Shown: piece by piece, positions 49,258 through 56,806 of the stretch
How positions within the stretch are numbered: position 1 is the first letter of the stretch
Layout of the letters: every line of letters begins with the position of its first letter
Assembly: GCF_003130255.1 (NCBI RefSeq)
Contig: NZ_NRCN01000001.1
Location: 986,501 to 1,050,500 of the forward strand
Source of the DNA: Aggregatibacter kilianii
Lineage (GTDB): Bacteria; Pseudomonadota; Gammaproteobacteria; Enterobacterales; Pasteurellaceae
Direction of reading: 5' to 3'
DNA: 64,000 nt
The notes under the pieces: generated by a model
Databases searched by the model: none
The model's input: only the letters and a program-made list of their open reading frames with translations
Told to the model about the DNA's origin: nothing
Position numbers and translations under genes: made by a program

Positions 49258-49845
49258 ATGTACTTAAATTATATTCAAATCAAAGAAATTCACAATAACC
49301 ACTTTACAAAGTGCGGTCAAATTTGCGAGTATATTCCTGCCTTAGCAAAATCTAAGGTCAGCCGTGGAAAGCTGAATATTAAGTTACAGGCGAACGATAG
49401 CACGCCTTTTAATCGTGCTTTTTTTGTTCGTAACATTCGCACACCTCAAGAATTTGCGGATTTTGTTTTATTTAATCTAAAAATTCATTCAATGGTAGAG
49501 CGTAATAGGCAGTCTTTGACTGGCTGCCTTCCTGTAACGGCAGTTTTCCACCCTGTTATGCTCTACCGCCCGACCGTGGAAAGTCTAGCGGTAGATTCTG
49601 AAAATCAGTTACAGGAATCTACGCAAATGTATCAATTCATTTTTGCGGCTATTCGCCGTACCGATCTAACCAATCACATTCAAAAAATCCGTATCACTGC
49701 CAATACAGAACAAGCCGCACGCGCCCAATTCGCCCGTGATTTTGTTCTTGTACTCACCGGCAAAATCAATCTTCAAAACACCGTGAAAAACAACCGCACT
49801 TTTACGGCAATCTCTCGTGATTCTATGGAGGTGGCTCATGCTTAG
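49258..49845 (+). CDS. Icd-like host cell division inhibitor family protein
   Basis: A 195-residue protein. The C-terminal part YQFIFAAIRRTDLTNHIQKI followed by TANTEQAARAQFARDFVLVL is the pattern of the Icd-like proteins found in P4-type and prophage elements. In phage P1 icd blocks host division; function here is inferred from family only. The N-terminal 115 residues contain ARALAKSK-type basic segments and no recognised domain. It carries an internal uptake signal at 49309. AGGAAG lies before ATG 49258. Confidence 0.6.
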   Translation: MYLNYIQIKEIHNNHFTKCGQICEYIPALAKSKVSRGKLNIKLQANDSTPFNRAFFVRNIRTPQEFADFVLFNLKIHSMVERNRQSLTGCLPVTAVFHPVMLYRPTVESLAVDSENQLQESTQMYQFIFAAIRRTDLTNHIQKIRITANTEQAARAQFARDFVLVLTGKINLQNTVKNNRTFTAISRDSMEVAHA

Positions 49846-50167
49846 TTATGACGCAATTAAAATTGTTCTTCAAGACGTAGTGAATAGTAACGGAGTAAGC
49901 AAGGAAACTTTAGAGAAGATCCGAACTGAAAGTGAATGCCTTTGTGGAACTATCGAATATGGATTGATGGAGTTAGGCGACATGATAAGCCGCTTAGGCT
50001 TCTTTGCTGAGAGTGAGCAAAACTTTGATCATCAAGCGATGAGCAATGACAATGTAAAACATATTGGAGCATTAATTCAGGCTAACGCATATTTTCTAAA
50101 CACATTGCGTAATGTATCAGCAGAAGCCACCTATCACCTTAACAGTGGAAATAAGGGGAAGAAATGA
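49838..50167 (+). CDS. Hypothetical protein, 109 residues
   Basis: A helical protein (IVLQDVVNSNGVSKETLEKI, YGLMELGDMISRLGFFAESE). GGAGG lies 7 bases ahead of ATG 49838, and the gene overlaps the end of the Icd-like gene. No family recognised. Its stop overlaps the next start. Confidence 0.6.
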   Translation: MLSYDAIKIVLQDVVNSNGVSKETLEKIRTESECLCGTIEYGLMELGDMISRLGFFAESEQNFDHQAMSNDNVKHIGALIQANAYFLNTLRNVSAEATYHLNSGNKGKK

Positions 50168-50367
50168 TGAGTAACACTAAATTCCCTTATAGCCTTGTTT
50201 TTACCTATGACAACGGCGATCAATTCACAGCTGGTCAATATTGTTCACTTAGAGACGTACTACAAGCCAAAATCAGAGCAAAAGCTGAGATTGGCGAAAC
50301 AGATATTAGCGGCAGACGTTTAGAAACTATCACTGTTTTAGCGGAGGGCGAAAATGAAACCAACTAA
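50164..50367 (+). CDS. Hypothetical protein, 67 residues
   Basis: A small, probably beta-alpha protein (FPYSLVFTYDNGDQFTAGQY). Starts in an ATGATG that overlaps the previous stop, with GGGGAAG ahead. No family recognised. Overlaps the next gene by 14 bases. Confidence 0.55.
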   Translation: MMSNTKFPYSLVFTYDNGDQFTAGQYCSLRDVLQAKIRAKAEIGETDISGRRLETITVLAEGENETN

Positions 50368-51034
50368 CCCAATGGCACAGCTTCAACAATGGAAAGCGAA
50401 CAATACTAAGAATTTAGTAAGCGATGGTGGGGTATCAGTCAACGGCGTACACCCTAACACGCTCAAAATTGAGCCGGTTAAAAGTGAGATAAAAAACTGC
50501 GAAAGAAATTGCGAAACTGCGAAACGAAACAAAACACAGTTAACCCTTGATAATACTGGCTTTATAAAAAGAAACTGCGAAACAGGTTGCGAATTTGCGA
50601 AAGCGCAGAATGCAAATTTACATTCTGTTCAAAAAACGCAACAGGAAGCGCAAGGCGGAGAGAAACGCAAATACCAAGGGAAACTGTTTATCAATCCATT
50701 GGTGGCGGAATATAGCCAGCTTACGCGCCAATTTAAGCTAATTCATGATAGTAACCGCAAATGCCTTGAAGTTTATCCGGATGACTTCCATCACAAACTA
50801 AAAATGCGTGGGGAATGTGTTGATTTAGTGGAGCGATTAAAAGGTGGTGGAAAGTTATTCAATGACTTAGCCAAAGGCATAAATTTAAACGCGGAACAGA
50901 CCGCACTTTTGAAATCGTTTAATCAACTGAACGGGTATCTTATTTTCAAATTCGCTGAGGTGGCGAAACAGATTGATGAATTGAATCTTGAGCGTGTGGA
51001 AAGTATCAAGTTACAAGGGGGAAGTGATGAGTAA
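50354..51034 (+). CDS. Hypothetical protein, 226 residues
   Basis: The N-terminal 110 residues are low in hydrophobics and rich in Asn, Lys and Cys (NCERNCETAKRNK, NCETGCEFAKAQN, a near-repeat of N-C-E-x-x-C-E). The C-terminal 110 residues are helical (FINPLVAEYSQLTRQFKLIH, LLKSFNQLNGYLIFKFAEVA). The repeated cysteine pairs could bind a metal. No family recognised. GGAGGGCG lies before ATG 50354. Confidence 0.6.
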   Translation: MKPTNPMAQLQQWKANNTKNLVSDGGVSVNGVHPNTLKIEPVKSEIKNCERNCETAKRNKTQLTLDNTGFIKRNCETGCEFAKAQNANLHSVQKTQQEAQGGEKRKYQGKLFINPLVAEYSQLTRQFKLIHDSNRKCLEVYPDDFHHKLKMRGECVDLVERLKGGGKLFNDLAKGINLNAEQTALLKSFNQLNGYLIFKFAEVAKQIDELNLERVESIKLQGGSDE

Positions 51035-51389
51035 AACTGTTTTTGCGTTAACTGCCCTATTGTCATTTTATGACGATTCAAGCCTTTCTATCGTGGTTGC
51101 CGTGCGAGAGACGAAAGAGGAAGTAAAAGCCTTGCACCATGATTATTTGCAGCAGGGGAAGATGACAGGGATAAAAGCAATTAACCTTGAGTATTACACC
51201 TTGGCAATCGTGACTGGCAACGCTAATCCGCCAATGATTCTTGCCACCGGTAAGAAACAACGTGAAATCATGGAGGACGCTCGAGAGAATTTTAAAATGC
51301 TGCTCCCTTATGCACAAATCATTGTGGCGAAATTTGCTGATATGGCATTGATTCAACAGCGTGGCACGCTTGAGTTTATAGCGGGGTAA
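51027..51389 (+). CDS. Hypothetical protein, 120 residues
   Basis: An alpha/beta protein (VFALTALLSFYDDSSLSIVV, ANPPMILATGKKQREIMEDA). ATG 51027 follows GGGGGAAG and overlaps the previous stop. It ends 3 bases before the helicase gene, so may be a helicase partner. No family recognised. Confidence 0.6.
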   Translation: MSKTVFALTALLSFYDDSSLSIVVAVRETKEEVKALHHDYLQQGKMTGIKAINLEYYTLAIVTGNANPPMILATGKKQREIMEDARENFKMLLPYAQIIVAKFADMALIQQRGTLEFIAG

Positions 51390-51392
51390 CTT

Positions 51393-53144
51393 ATGGCAAG
51401 ATTAAAATATGCACCCAACTTAAAACTTCAAGATCAAACGGGCAATTCTGAAATTGTTATTTGCGTGGGCGTTCAAGCATGGGACTTTGCCAAATACATT
51501 AAAGAGCAAGAAAGCCCGCATATTAGCCCTGTGGTGGTGGATAACGAGATATTGGAAGAAATCGACAAGTACCGAATCGCACCGAAGAAAGCACGGTTTA
51601 TTCGTCTGATTCGAGCTAATAACGCTAAGCCATTGGATGAGCTAGTTTTAGGGCAGTTATGCGCGAACATTGCCGGCACAACCAAAGCAATTATGGTGGA
51701 ACTGTACGATGAAGCCGGACAATTAATTGATAACCTGAACAGTTATGTTGGCAAAATTCGCAAAGGAGAAAGCGTACTGCCACCAACGACAGAAAGCGAA
51801 GATTATGCCACCACCTTTAACACGAAGCCTGATAACAAGCGAGTTAGTGATTTTTTGGCATGGTATCGCAAGCCTTTACGCCTCGATGAAGTTAGCGACA
51901 CCCTTTACACCTACACGGGCAAGAAGTGGGAGGCATTGACGGAAAAAGCCGTAGGACGCATTGTGAGGGACTTTTTCAAGGAAAAGGGCATATCTTACAG
52001 CGCACGCCGTATTGATGGCATGGTTAAGCTCATGATTGATTATGAACTGGAATTAATGGGCAAGCGTAACCCTGATTTATTAGCGTTTTCCAACGGTGTA
52101 TTGAATAAGAAAACAGGAGAATTTTTACCGCATGATGAGCAGTATTTTTTAACCTCGTTCATTGATATTCAATACGCCGAACAGCCACAAAATACACCGC
52201 ACTTTGATAGATGGTTGCAGTGGGTTAGCGACAACGACCAAAACAAAGCACGCCGCATTTTGGCAGGGTTATATATGATTCTTACGAATCGCTATGAATG
52301 GCAGTTATTCCTTGAAGTGACGGGCGTTGGTGGTAGTGGTAAATCCATTTTTAACGAACTGGCGAAGATGTTAGCCGGCGAGGGAAACACGGCAGCAATT
52401 AGCCTGAAAGAATTAGAAAGCGTTACAGCAAGAGCAAAACTCATTGATAAAACGTTTTTCTATTCCTCAGATCAAGAATCATATATTGGCGATGGCGCAG
52501 AACTGAGAGCAATTACCGGCGGGGATAGTATCAGCGTTAAACTGCTTTATAAAAACCCGTTCGATGTGGTGGTGCGTGCGGTTTACATGATGACAAATAA
52601 CACCTCAATTATTTTTAAAGAGAATAACGGCGGAATTATGCGCCGTAGAGTGATTTTTCACTTCAATAGAAAAGTACCCGATGATATGCGGGATAATCAC
52701 TTGAAAGAGAAACTGAACGCCGAAGCGTCTGGGATTGTACGCCGTTTACTTGATACTTTTTCAGATCCAAGTGACGCAGAGAAACTATTGCACGAACAAC
52801 GGGAAAGCATGGAAGCATTAAAAGTACGGCGACAAACCGATCACATTCTAGACTTTTGCCGACACTTCACCAGTAAGCAGACAATTAACGGGTTATATGT
52901 GGGCAGTGCAAGAACGGCAGCAAACGCAGAGAAACGCTATTTATACTCAGCTTATCTTCACTACTGCGAATGCTTAAACATTACTAAACCACTAGGGCGA
53001 AGTCGTTTTATTCAAGCCTTTAAGCAGGCAATGAAAGAAAGCCAATTTGCTTATGAATTTGAGCAACGTTCAAAAGATGGTTATTTGATTACTAACGTTT
53101 ATTTTATTGATTCAGACAGCTCATTGAATGAATGGCGCGGATAG
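51393..53144 (+). CDS. Satellite primase/SF3 helicase (P4 alpha-like C-terminal part)
   Basis: A 583-residue replication protein. The middle has a D5/primase-C-type domain (DLLAFSNGVLNKKTGEFLPH). The SF3 ATPase follows with Walker A GVGGSGKSIFNELAKML near residue 314, the strand FFYSSDQESYIGDG with acidic residues and sensor region YMMTNNTSIIFKENNGG, then RRRVIFHF with the arginine finger. The C-terminal 90 residues are a winged helix-like part. It is shorter than P4 alpha (777 residues) and lacks a recognisable TOPRIM primase domain. It should bind the AAGTGGTTA iterons at both element ends. Confidence 0.85.
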   Translation: MARLKYAPNLKLQDQTGNSEIVICVGVQAWDFAKYIKEQESPHISPVVVDNEILEEIDKYRIAPKKARFIRLIRANNAKPLDELVLGQLCANIAGTTKAIMVELYDEAGQLIDNLNSYVGKIRKGESVLPPTTESEDYATTFNTKPDNKRVSDFLAWYRKPLRLDEVSDTLYTYTGKKWEALTEKAVGRIVRDFFKEKGISYSARRIDGMVKLMIDYELELMGKRNPDLLAFSNGVLNKKTGEFLPHDEQYFLTSFIDIQYAEQPQNTPHFDRWLQWVSDNDQNKARRILAGLYMILTNRYEWQLFLEVTGVGGSGKSIFNELAKMLAGEGNTAAISLKELESVTARAKLIDKTFFYSSDQESYIGDGAELRAITGGDSISVKLLYKNPFDVVVRAVYMMTNNTSIIFKENNGGIMRRRVIFHFNRKVPDDMRDNHLKEKLNAEASGIVRRLLDTFSDPSDAEKLLHEQRESMEALKVRRQTDHILDFCRHFTSKQTINGLYVGSARTAANAEKRYLYSAYLHYCECLNITKPLGRSRFIQAFKQAMKESQFAYEFEQRSKDGYLITNVYFIDSDSSLNEWRG

Positions 53145-53239
53145 TGAGCGTAATAGAGATGAAAGGCTTGATACTATTAAGTATTGAGCCTTTTTTATTG
53201 CAGATAATTCACCAAAAAACACACTAAAAACGCCCTAAA

Positions 53240-53377
53240 AAGTGGTTACTGAGGGTTAAAAGTGGCTAAATAAGTGGTTACCAAGTGGCAACTGAAACAA
53301 GTAACCACTTCTATTTTTAGGTTTAAATTCAAATGGTTAAGTCTAAAATTGCCCTAAGAAGTGGTTGAAGTGGTTAC
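53240..53377. repeat. AAGTGGTTA iterons, right cluster (ori- or crr-like)
   Basis: Direct copies start at 53240, 53260 (GGCTA variant), 53272, 53283 (GGCAA variant), 53359 and 53368; one inverted copy is at 53301-53310; a degenerate copy is at 53331. The last pair is 9 bases apart, the same as a pair in the left cluster. The stretch starts about 100 bases after the helicase gene. Confidence 0.75.
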
Positions 53378-53434
53378 TTTTCACAAAAAAACTTTTTCTT
53401 TTTATTTTTTTAATTTTTTTATTTGTCGAAATCT

Positions 53435-53448
53435 CTTTTTTATAGTGT
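53435..53448 (+). promoter_or_regulatory. CTTTTTTATAGTGT box before the last gene of the element
   Basis: Exact copy of 14 bases of the tandem repeat at 45755-45768. It holds TATAGT, a possible -10, 31 bases before ATG 53477. Confidence 0.45.
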
Positions 53449-53476
53449 AAAAAACTATCATGCTGAGGTGGTGGAA

Positions 53477-53662
53477 ATGCGAAAGGTCAAAGCGAATAGC
53501 AATACAGATAACTATCAGAACAGCCGCTTTAATGCCGTGAAACATGGTGGATATAGTACGGCTTTTCTCTCTTTGAGTAAGGAAGAACGGGAGCAAATTT
53601 TCGACCGGTTAAACCGTGGGAAAAAGCGCTTTCATGGGGTTGATTTTAAAAAGCCCTCATGA
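53477..53662 (+). CDS. Small basic protein at the right end of the element, 61 residues
   Basis: A 61-residue basic protein (NSRFNAVKHGGYSTAFLSLS, REQIFDRLNRGKKRFHG). GAGG/GTGG lies before ATG 53477. The NAVKHG segment occurs in small proteins of phage and plasmid elements, but I cannot assign a function. Last gene before attR. Confidence 0.55.
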   Translation: MRKVKANSNTDNYQNSRFNAVKHGGYSTAFLSLSKEEREQIFDRLNRGKKRFHGVDFKKPS

Positions 53663-53711
53663 GCTTAAAAATTGTGTGAAAAATAGACAAAATAAACGGT
53701 TAAAAAAATTT

Positions 53712-53731
53712 TAGTACTATAAATAGTACCA
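53712..53731. repeat. TAGTACTA palindromes at the right end
   Basis: TAGTACTA at 53712-53719 and TAGTACCA at 53724-53731, 12 bases apart as in the first pair at the left end. About 55 bases from attR. Confidence 0.7.
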
Positions 53732-53785
53732 TAATTAGATATGGTAAAAATTAATTCATTTAAAAACAATTAATTAAGTATTAAA

Positions 53786-53808
53786 TTCAACTCCTACGAT
53801 CTCCGCCA
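53786..53808 (+). other. attR: truncated copy of the selC 3' end
   Basis: TTCAACTCCTACGATC followed by TCCGCCA; identical to 43477-43500 except for one missing T. It marks the right junction of the element. Confidence 0.88.
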
Positions 53809-53885
53809 AGTTTTCATTCTCAAAAAGCACTTCAAAAAAACGACCGCACTTTAACTAAAATCAATATCTTTAAGTCAGGTTTACC

Positions 53886-53945
53886 TTGTGGCAGTTAACC
53901 CAAGATGAGTTAAAGCGCTTAAGTCATGAATTTATTGTTGATTGA
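53886..53945 (+). pseudogene. Possible remnant of a pseudouridine synthase C-terminus
   Basis: One frame reads [19 protein letters not shown] and stop. The nine residues LTQDELKRL are identical to the tail of RluE in this window (near 29560). No start or catalytic part is present. It may be a fragment left beside selC; chance similarity is possible over so few residues. Confidence 0.3.
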
Positions 53946-53957
53946 TAGCTCATGTTT

Positions 53958-54005
53958 AAAAAAGTGCGGTCAGAAAAACACTTAAATTTCTGACCGCACT
54001 TTTTT
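53958..54005 (-). terminator. Terminator of nlpD built from inverted uptake signals
   Basis: A 19-bp stem, 53958-53976 with 53987-54005, contains AAAGTGCGGTC and its complement. A T run follows on both strands. It lies 10 bases past the nlpD stop. Confidence 0.9.
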
Positions 54006-54015
54006 CTTTTGTGGA

Positions 54016-55221
54016 TTAACGACGCGGTAAATAGCGGGTTGGGTCGACGGATTTACCTTTGTAGCGAATTTCAAAGTGAAGTTTTACGCCGTTGGTGCCG
54101 GAGCTACCCATTTTGGCGATTTGCTGACCTGCGTTCACTTCTTGTTGGTCTTTCACGAGGATGCTGTCATTGTGGGCGTAAGCACTGAGGAAGTCATCGT
54201 TATGTTTGATGATGATCAGATTACCGTAGCCGCGTAACGCATTACCCGCGTAAACTACACGACCGCCCGCAGCCGCGTTAACCGCTTGTCCGCGTGAGCC
54301 GCTGATGTCTATACCTTTGTTGCCGCCATCAGAATTTGAGAAACCTTGGATAACATTGCCACTGGTTGGCCAACGCCAAGCGACGTTGGAGACGGCCGGT
54401 GCAGTTTCTGTTGTCATTGCTTGGCTTGTAGGTTGTTGCACTTGCGTAGTTAGCGGTGCATTGGACGGAGGCGTTCCGCCTACACTGGCTTTAATTGGAC
54501 CGGTAATAGTGCCATCTGAGCCATATTGTGTGCCGTTAGCGCCCGGAGTATAGGTAATCGTTGGTTCGGTTGCACCCGGTTGAGTTGTTGCTTGCATTGG
54601 TTGTGCAACCGATGTGGTTTTCGCCACTGCTTGTGGGGCGGCAGAGCGTCCATTAGACACTTTTAAGGTTTGTCCCACACTTAGGCTATATGGCTCTTTC
54701 ATGTTATTTAACGCAGCCAATTCTTTTATATCTAAGCCGGAAATATAGGCAATGAGAAACATGGTGTCGCCTTTGCGAACAGTATAAGTTTCCCCTTTAT
54801 AGAAGCCTTTGTTAATTTGGCTGTAATCCGGCGCGTTAGTGGTTGGGTTACGCGGGATGGTAAAATCCTGTGGCACCTGTTGAGAATGTGTCTGCGCCAC
54901 AGGCTGTGGTTGCGTCTGTTGAACAGGCTGTTGTGCCGGTTGTTGATAGGTCGGTTGGAAATTCGGTTGCGGTGTAGATTGTGCGTTGGCACCTTGTACA
55001 TTACCACTTTGTTGCATTGGACCATTCATAGAATTCGGTACATTGCTTTGAGTAATCTGTGGTTCCCAAGTAGCACTGCCACCATCAGAGCTACCGTCAA
55101 CCGGTTGCATCATGCCTGGAGAGAGTGTGCCGTCAGCATTTTCCACCGGTGCCGGTGAGTTTGAGCTACAAGCTGCAAGTACAGCGATAGTTATTGGTAA
55201 AAGTAAAAAAGATTTTTTCAT
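54016..55221 (-). CDS. nlpD: Murein hydrolase activator NlpD (LppB-like lipoprotein)
   Basis: A 401-residue outer-membrane lipoprotein. Lipobox LAAC with cysteine at residue 18, then a Gln/Pro-rich linker. A LysM domain is at about residues 147-190 (YTVRKGDTMFLIAYISGLDI) and a C-terminal M23-like domain (KGIDISGSRGQAVNAAAGGR, VKLHFEIRYKGKSVDPTRYL). The degenerate M23 domain activates amidases during cell separation rather than cutting murein. Last gene of the ftsB-nlpD operon; rpoS, which follows nlpD in enterobacteria, is absent and the selC element's right end lies there. Confidence 0.93.
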   Translation of the reverse strand: MKKSFLLLPITIAVLAACSSNSPAPVENADGTLSPGMMQPVDGSSDGGSATWEPQITQSNVPNSMNGPMQQSGNVQGANAQSTPQPNFQPTYQQPAQQPVQQTQPQPVAQTHSQQVPQDFTIPRNPTTNAPDYSQINKGFYKGETYTVRKGDTMFLIAYISGLDIKELAALNNMKEPYSLSVGQTLKVSNGRSAAPQAVAKTTSVAQPMQATTQPGATEPTITYTPGANGTQYGSDGTITGPIKASVGGTPPSNAPLTTQVQQPTSQAMTTETAPAVSNVAWRWPTSGNVIQGFSNSDGGNKGIDISGSRGQAVNAAAGGRVVYAGNALRGYGNLIIIKHNDDFLSAYAHNDSILVKDQQEVNAGQQIAKMGSSGTNGVKLHFEIRYKGKSVDPTRYLPRR

Positions 55222-55237
55222 TTTTTTGATTCCTTAA

Positions 55238-55426
55238 TTATTTCATATTCGCTGGCATACCATGTTGTTGAATTTCAGGCATCCAGTTACCATCTGCAAT
55301 TGCACCTGTTCCTTCTACCGGCTGCATAATCCCCGGAGGAAGGTCATTTTCATCTTTTGGCGCATCTTGCGAAGAACAGGCCGTGAGCATTAACATCATA
55401 GACAATAACAAAATCAGTTTATTCAT
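55238..55426 (-). CDS. Small lipoprotein resembling the N-terminus of NlpD
   Basis: A 62-residue lipoprotein with lipobox LTAC (cysteine at residue 17). The mature part (LPPGIMQPVEGTGAIADGNW then MPEIQQHGMPANM) matches NlpD residues about 33-65 (LSPGMMQPVDG, WEPQITQSNVPNSM). It lies 16 bases ahead of nlpD. It looks like a partial tandem duplicate of nlpD, kept as a separate small gene. Function unknown. Confidence 0.75.
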   Translation of the reverse strand: MNKLILLLSMMLMLTACSSQDAPKDENDLPPGIMQPVEGTGAIADGNWMPEIQQHGMPANMK

Positions 55427-55439
55427 TTTATCACCTTGT

Positions 55440-56015
55440 TTAACGTAGAATTAAATAAGCGATGACGGCTAAAGCAACCACCGCCCATCCAATAAATTCA
55501 ATGGATTTGCGTAATTTCGCCGCAAATTTTTCACCGCCCCAAGCGGCTAATTTTGAGACTAGGATAAATCTCGCTACGCGAGAAATAAATGCAGTGAGAA
55601 CAAACGGCAAAAATGCCATGTGCATAACGCCGGCGCAAATGGTAAACACCTTATAAGGAATAGGTGAAAACCCTGCTACAAACACCACCAAAATGCCCCA
55701 TTTTTCAAACCAGTGAATCGCCGTTTGCCAATGCTCTTGATAACCCCATTGCGTAATGTATTGTTCTACCAAGTCGAAAGCGTAATAACCTAAGGCATAA
55801 CCGATCATGCCACCTAAGACAGAGGCAATGGTTGTGAACAGAGCGAATTTCATTGCGCTTTGTGGCTTTGACATGGACATTGGGATTAACATCACGTCGG
55901 GGGGAATGGGAAAAAAAATAGCTTCGATAAAACTCACGAAAGATAACCAAAAAGGCGCGAAACGATGTTTCGACCAAATCATGGTTTTATCATACATTGC
56001 ACCAAACAAATTCAT
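55440..56015 (-). CDS. yqaA: DedA/SNARE-associated family protein YqaA
   Basis: A 191-residue inner-membrane protein with four to five helices. Family motif: FIEAIFFPIPPDVMLIPM near residue 30 and VVFVAGFSPIPYKVFTICAG near residue 110, the re-entrant helix segments of DedA-like flippases. It lies between surE and the small lipoprotein gene and takes the place of pcm in the enterobacterial operon. Confidence 0.85.
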   Translation of the reverse strand: MNLFGAMYDKTMIWSKHRFAPFWLSFVSFIEAIFFPIPPDVMLIPMSMSKPQSAMKFALFTTIASVLGGMIGYALGYYAFDLVEQYITQWGYQEHWQTAIHWFEKWGILVVFVAGFSPIPYKVFTICAGVMHMAFLPFVLTAFISRVARFILVSKLAAWGGEKFAAKLRKSIEFIGWAVVALAVIAYLILR

Positions 56016-56043
56016 TTCACTTCCCTCATTTCAAAAGTTTGAA

Positions 56044-56784
56044 TTATTCACTTTCTAACCAACGTTGTAAAGCGGTCATTGACTGGTGTGCGGTCATATC
56101 TACTTGAATCGGCGTGATGGAAACATAGCCGTTTTTTACCGCATGAAAATCGGTTCCCTCGCTTTCATATTCAGGCAGTCCGCTTAGGCCTATCCAATAA
56201 ATATCTTCATCACGTGGGCTTTTTTGTTTAATCACTTCAGCGGCAGAAGATCGATAGCCCAAGTGGCAGACTTTGATACCTTTGAGTTCTTCGTAAGGCG
56301 CATCCGGCACGTTAATGTTCAAAATTTGGTGTTTGCCCAATAATTGGGAATGCAATTTGGGTACCAAATCGCACACTACACGGGCTGCCGTTTCAAAGTG
56401 TTGGCGACCATCAAGCGATATAGCAATAGCCGGCAAGCCTAAATGGCGTCCTTCAAAGGCGGCAGCTACGGTGCCGGAGTATAAAACATCATCGCCTAAA
56501 TTAGCTCCGGCGTTAATGCCGGAAACTACTAAATCCATGCGCCCGGAAAGAAAACCGTTGAGCGCAATATGCACGCAATCAGCTGGCGTGCCGTTGACGC
56601 AATAGTCACCGCTTTCCAACCGTAATGGTTGGAGTGGTTTAATTAAGGTCAGCGAACTGGAAGCAGCGCTGCGATTGCTGTCCGGTGCCACAATGGTGAC
56701 ATTGGCAATATTGCGTAGTGCCTGTGCCATTACACGGATACCCGGCGCGTGAATGCCATCATCGTTACTTAATAAAATATTCAT
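56044..56784 (-). CDS. surE: 5'/3'-nucleotidase SurE
   Basis: A 246-residue metal-dependent nucleotidase that dephosphorylates nucleoside monophosphates and short polyphosphates. The N-terminal metal-binding motif [20 protein letters not shown] and the [25 protein letters not shown] motif, given here by its core [16 protein letters not shown], are both intact. It is 22 bases after truD. Confidence 0.95.
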   Translation of the reverse strand: MNILLSNDDGIHAPGIRVMAQALRNIANVTIVAPDSNRSAASSSLTLIKPLQPLRLESGDYCVNGTPADCVHIALNGFLSGRMDLVVSGINAGANLGDDVLYSGTVAAAFEGRHLGLPAIAISLDGRQHFETAARVVCDLVPKLHSQLLGKHQILNINVPDAPYEELKGIKVCHLGYRSSAAEVIKQKSPRDEDIYWIGLSGLPEYESEGTDFHAVKNGYVSITPIQVDMTAHQSMTALQRWLESE

Positions 56785-56806
56785 GTTTTTCCTGTTTTTC
56801 TTTTTG

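Larger units (their letters stand above)
43501..53808 (+). mobile_element. selC-integrated P4/PICI-like satellite element (about 10.3 kb)
   Basis: Bounded by selC and a 23-base partial copy of its 3' end. It contains a P4-type integrase, an AlpA-type regulator, many short overlapping genes on one strand, an Icd-like protein and a primase/SF3 helicase. Palindromes of type TAGTACTA occur near both ends and AAGTGGTTA iterons occur at both ends. No capsid, terminase or tail genes are visible. The content fits a replication-competent phage satellite that lacks, or has lost, packaging genes. Nine-base uptake signals occur eight times inside it. Confidence 0.85.

Noticed and set aside
45141-53377. 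AAGTGGTTA repeats as variants of the uptake signal AAGTGCGGT
   Set aside because: They are clustered, in arrays spaced 9-12 bases, and occur only at the two ends of the element; uptake signals are dispersed and keep CGG.
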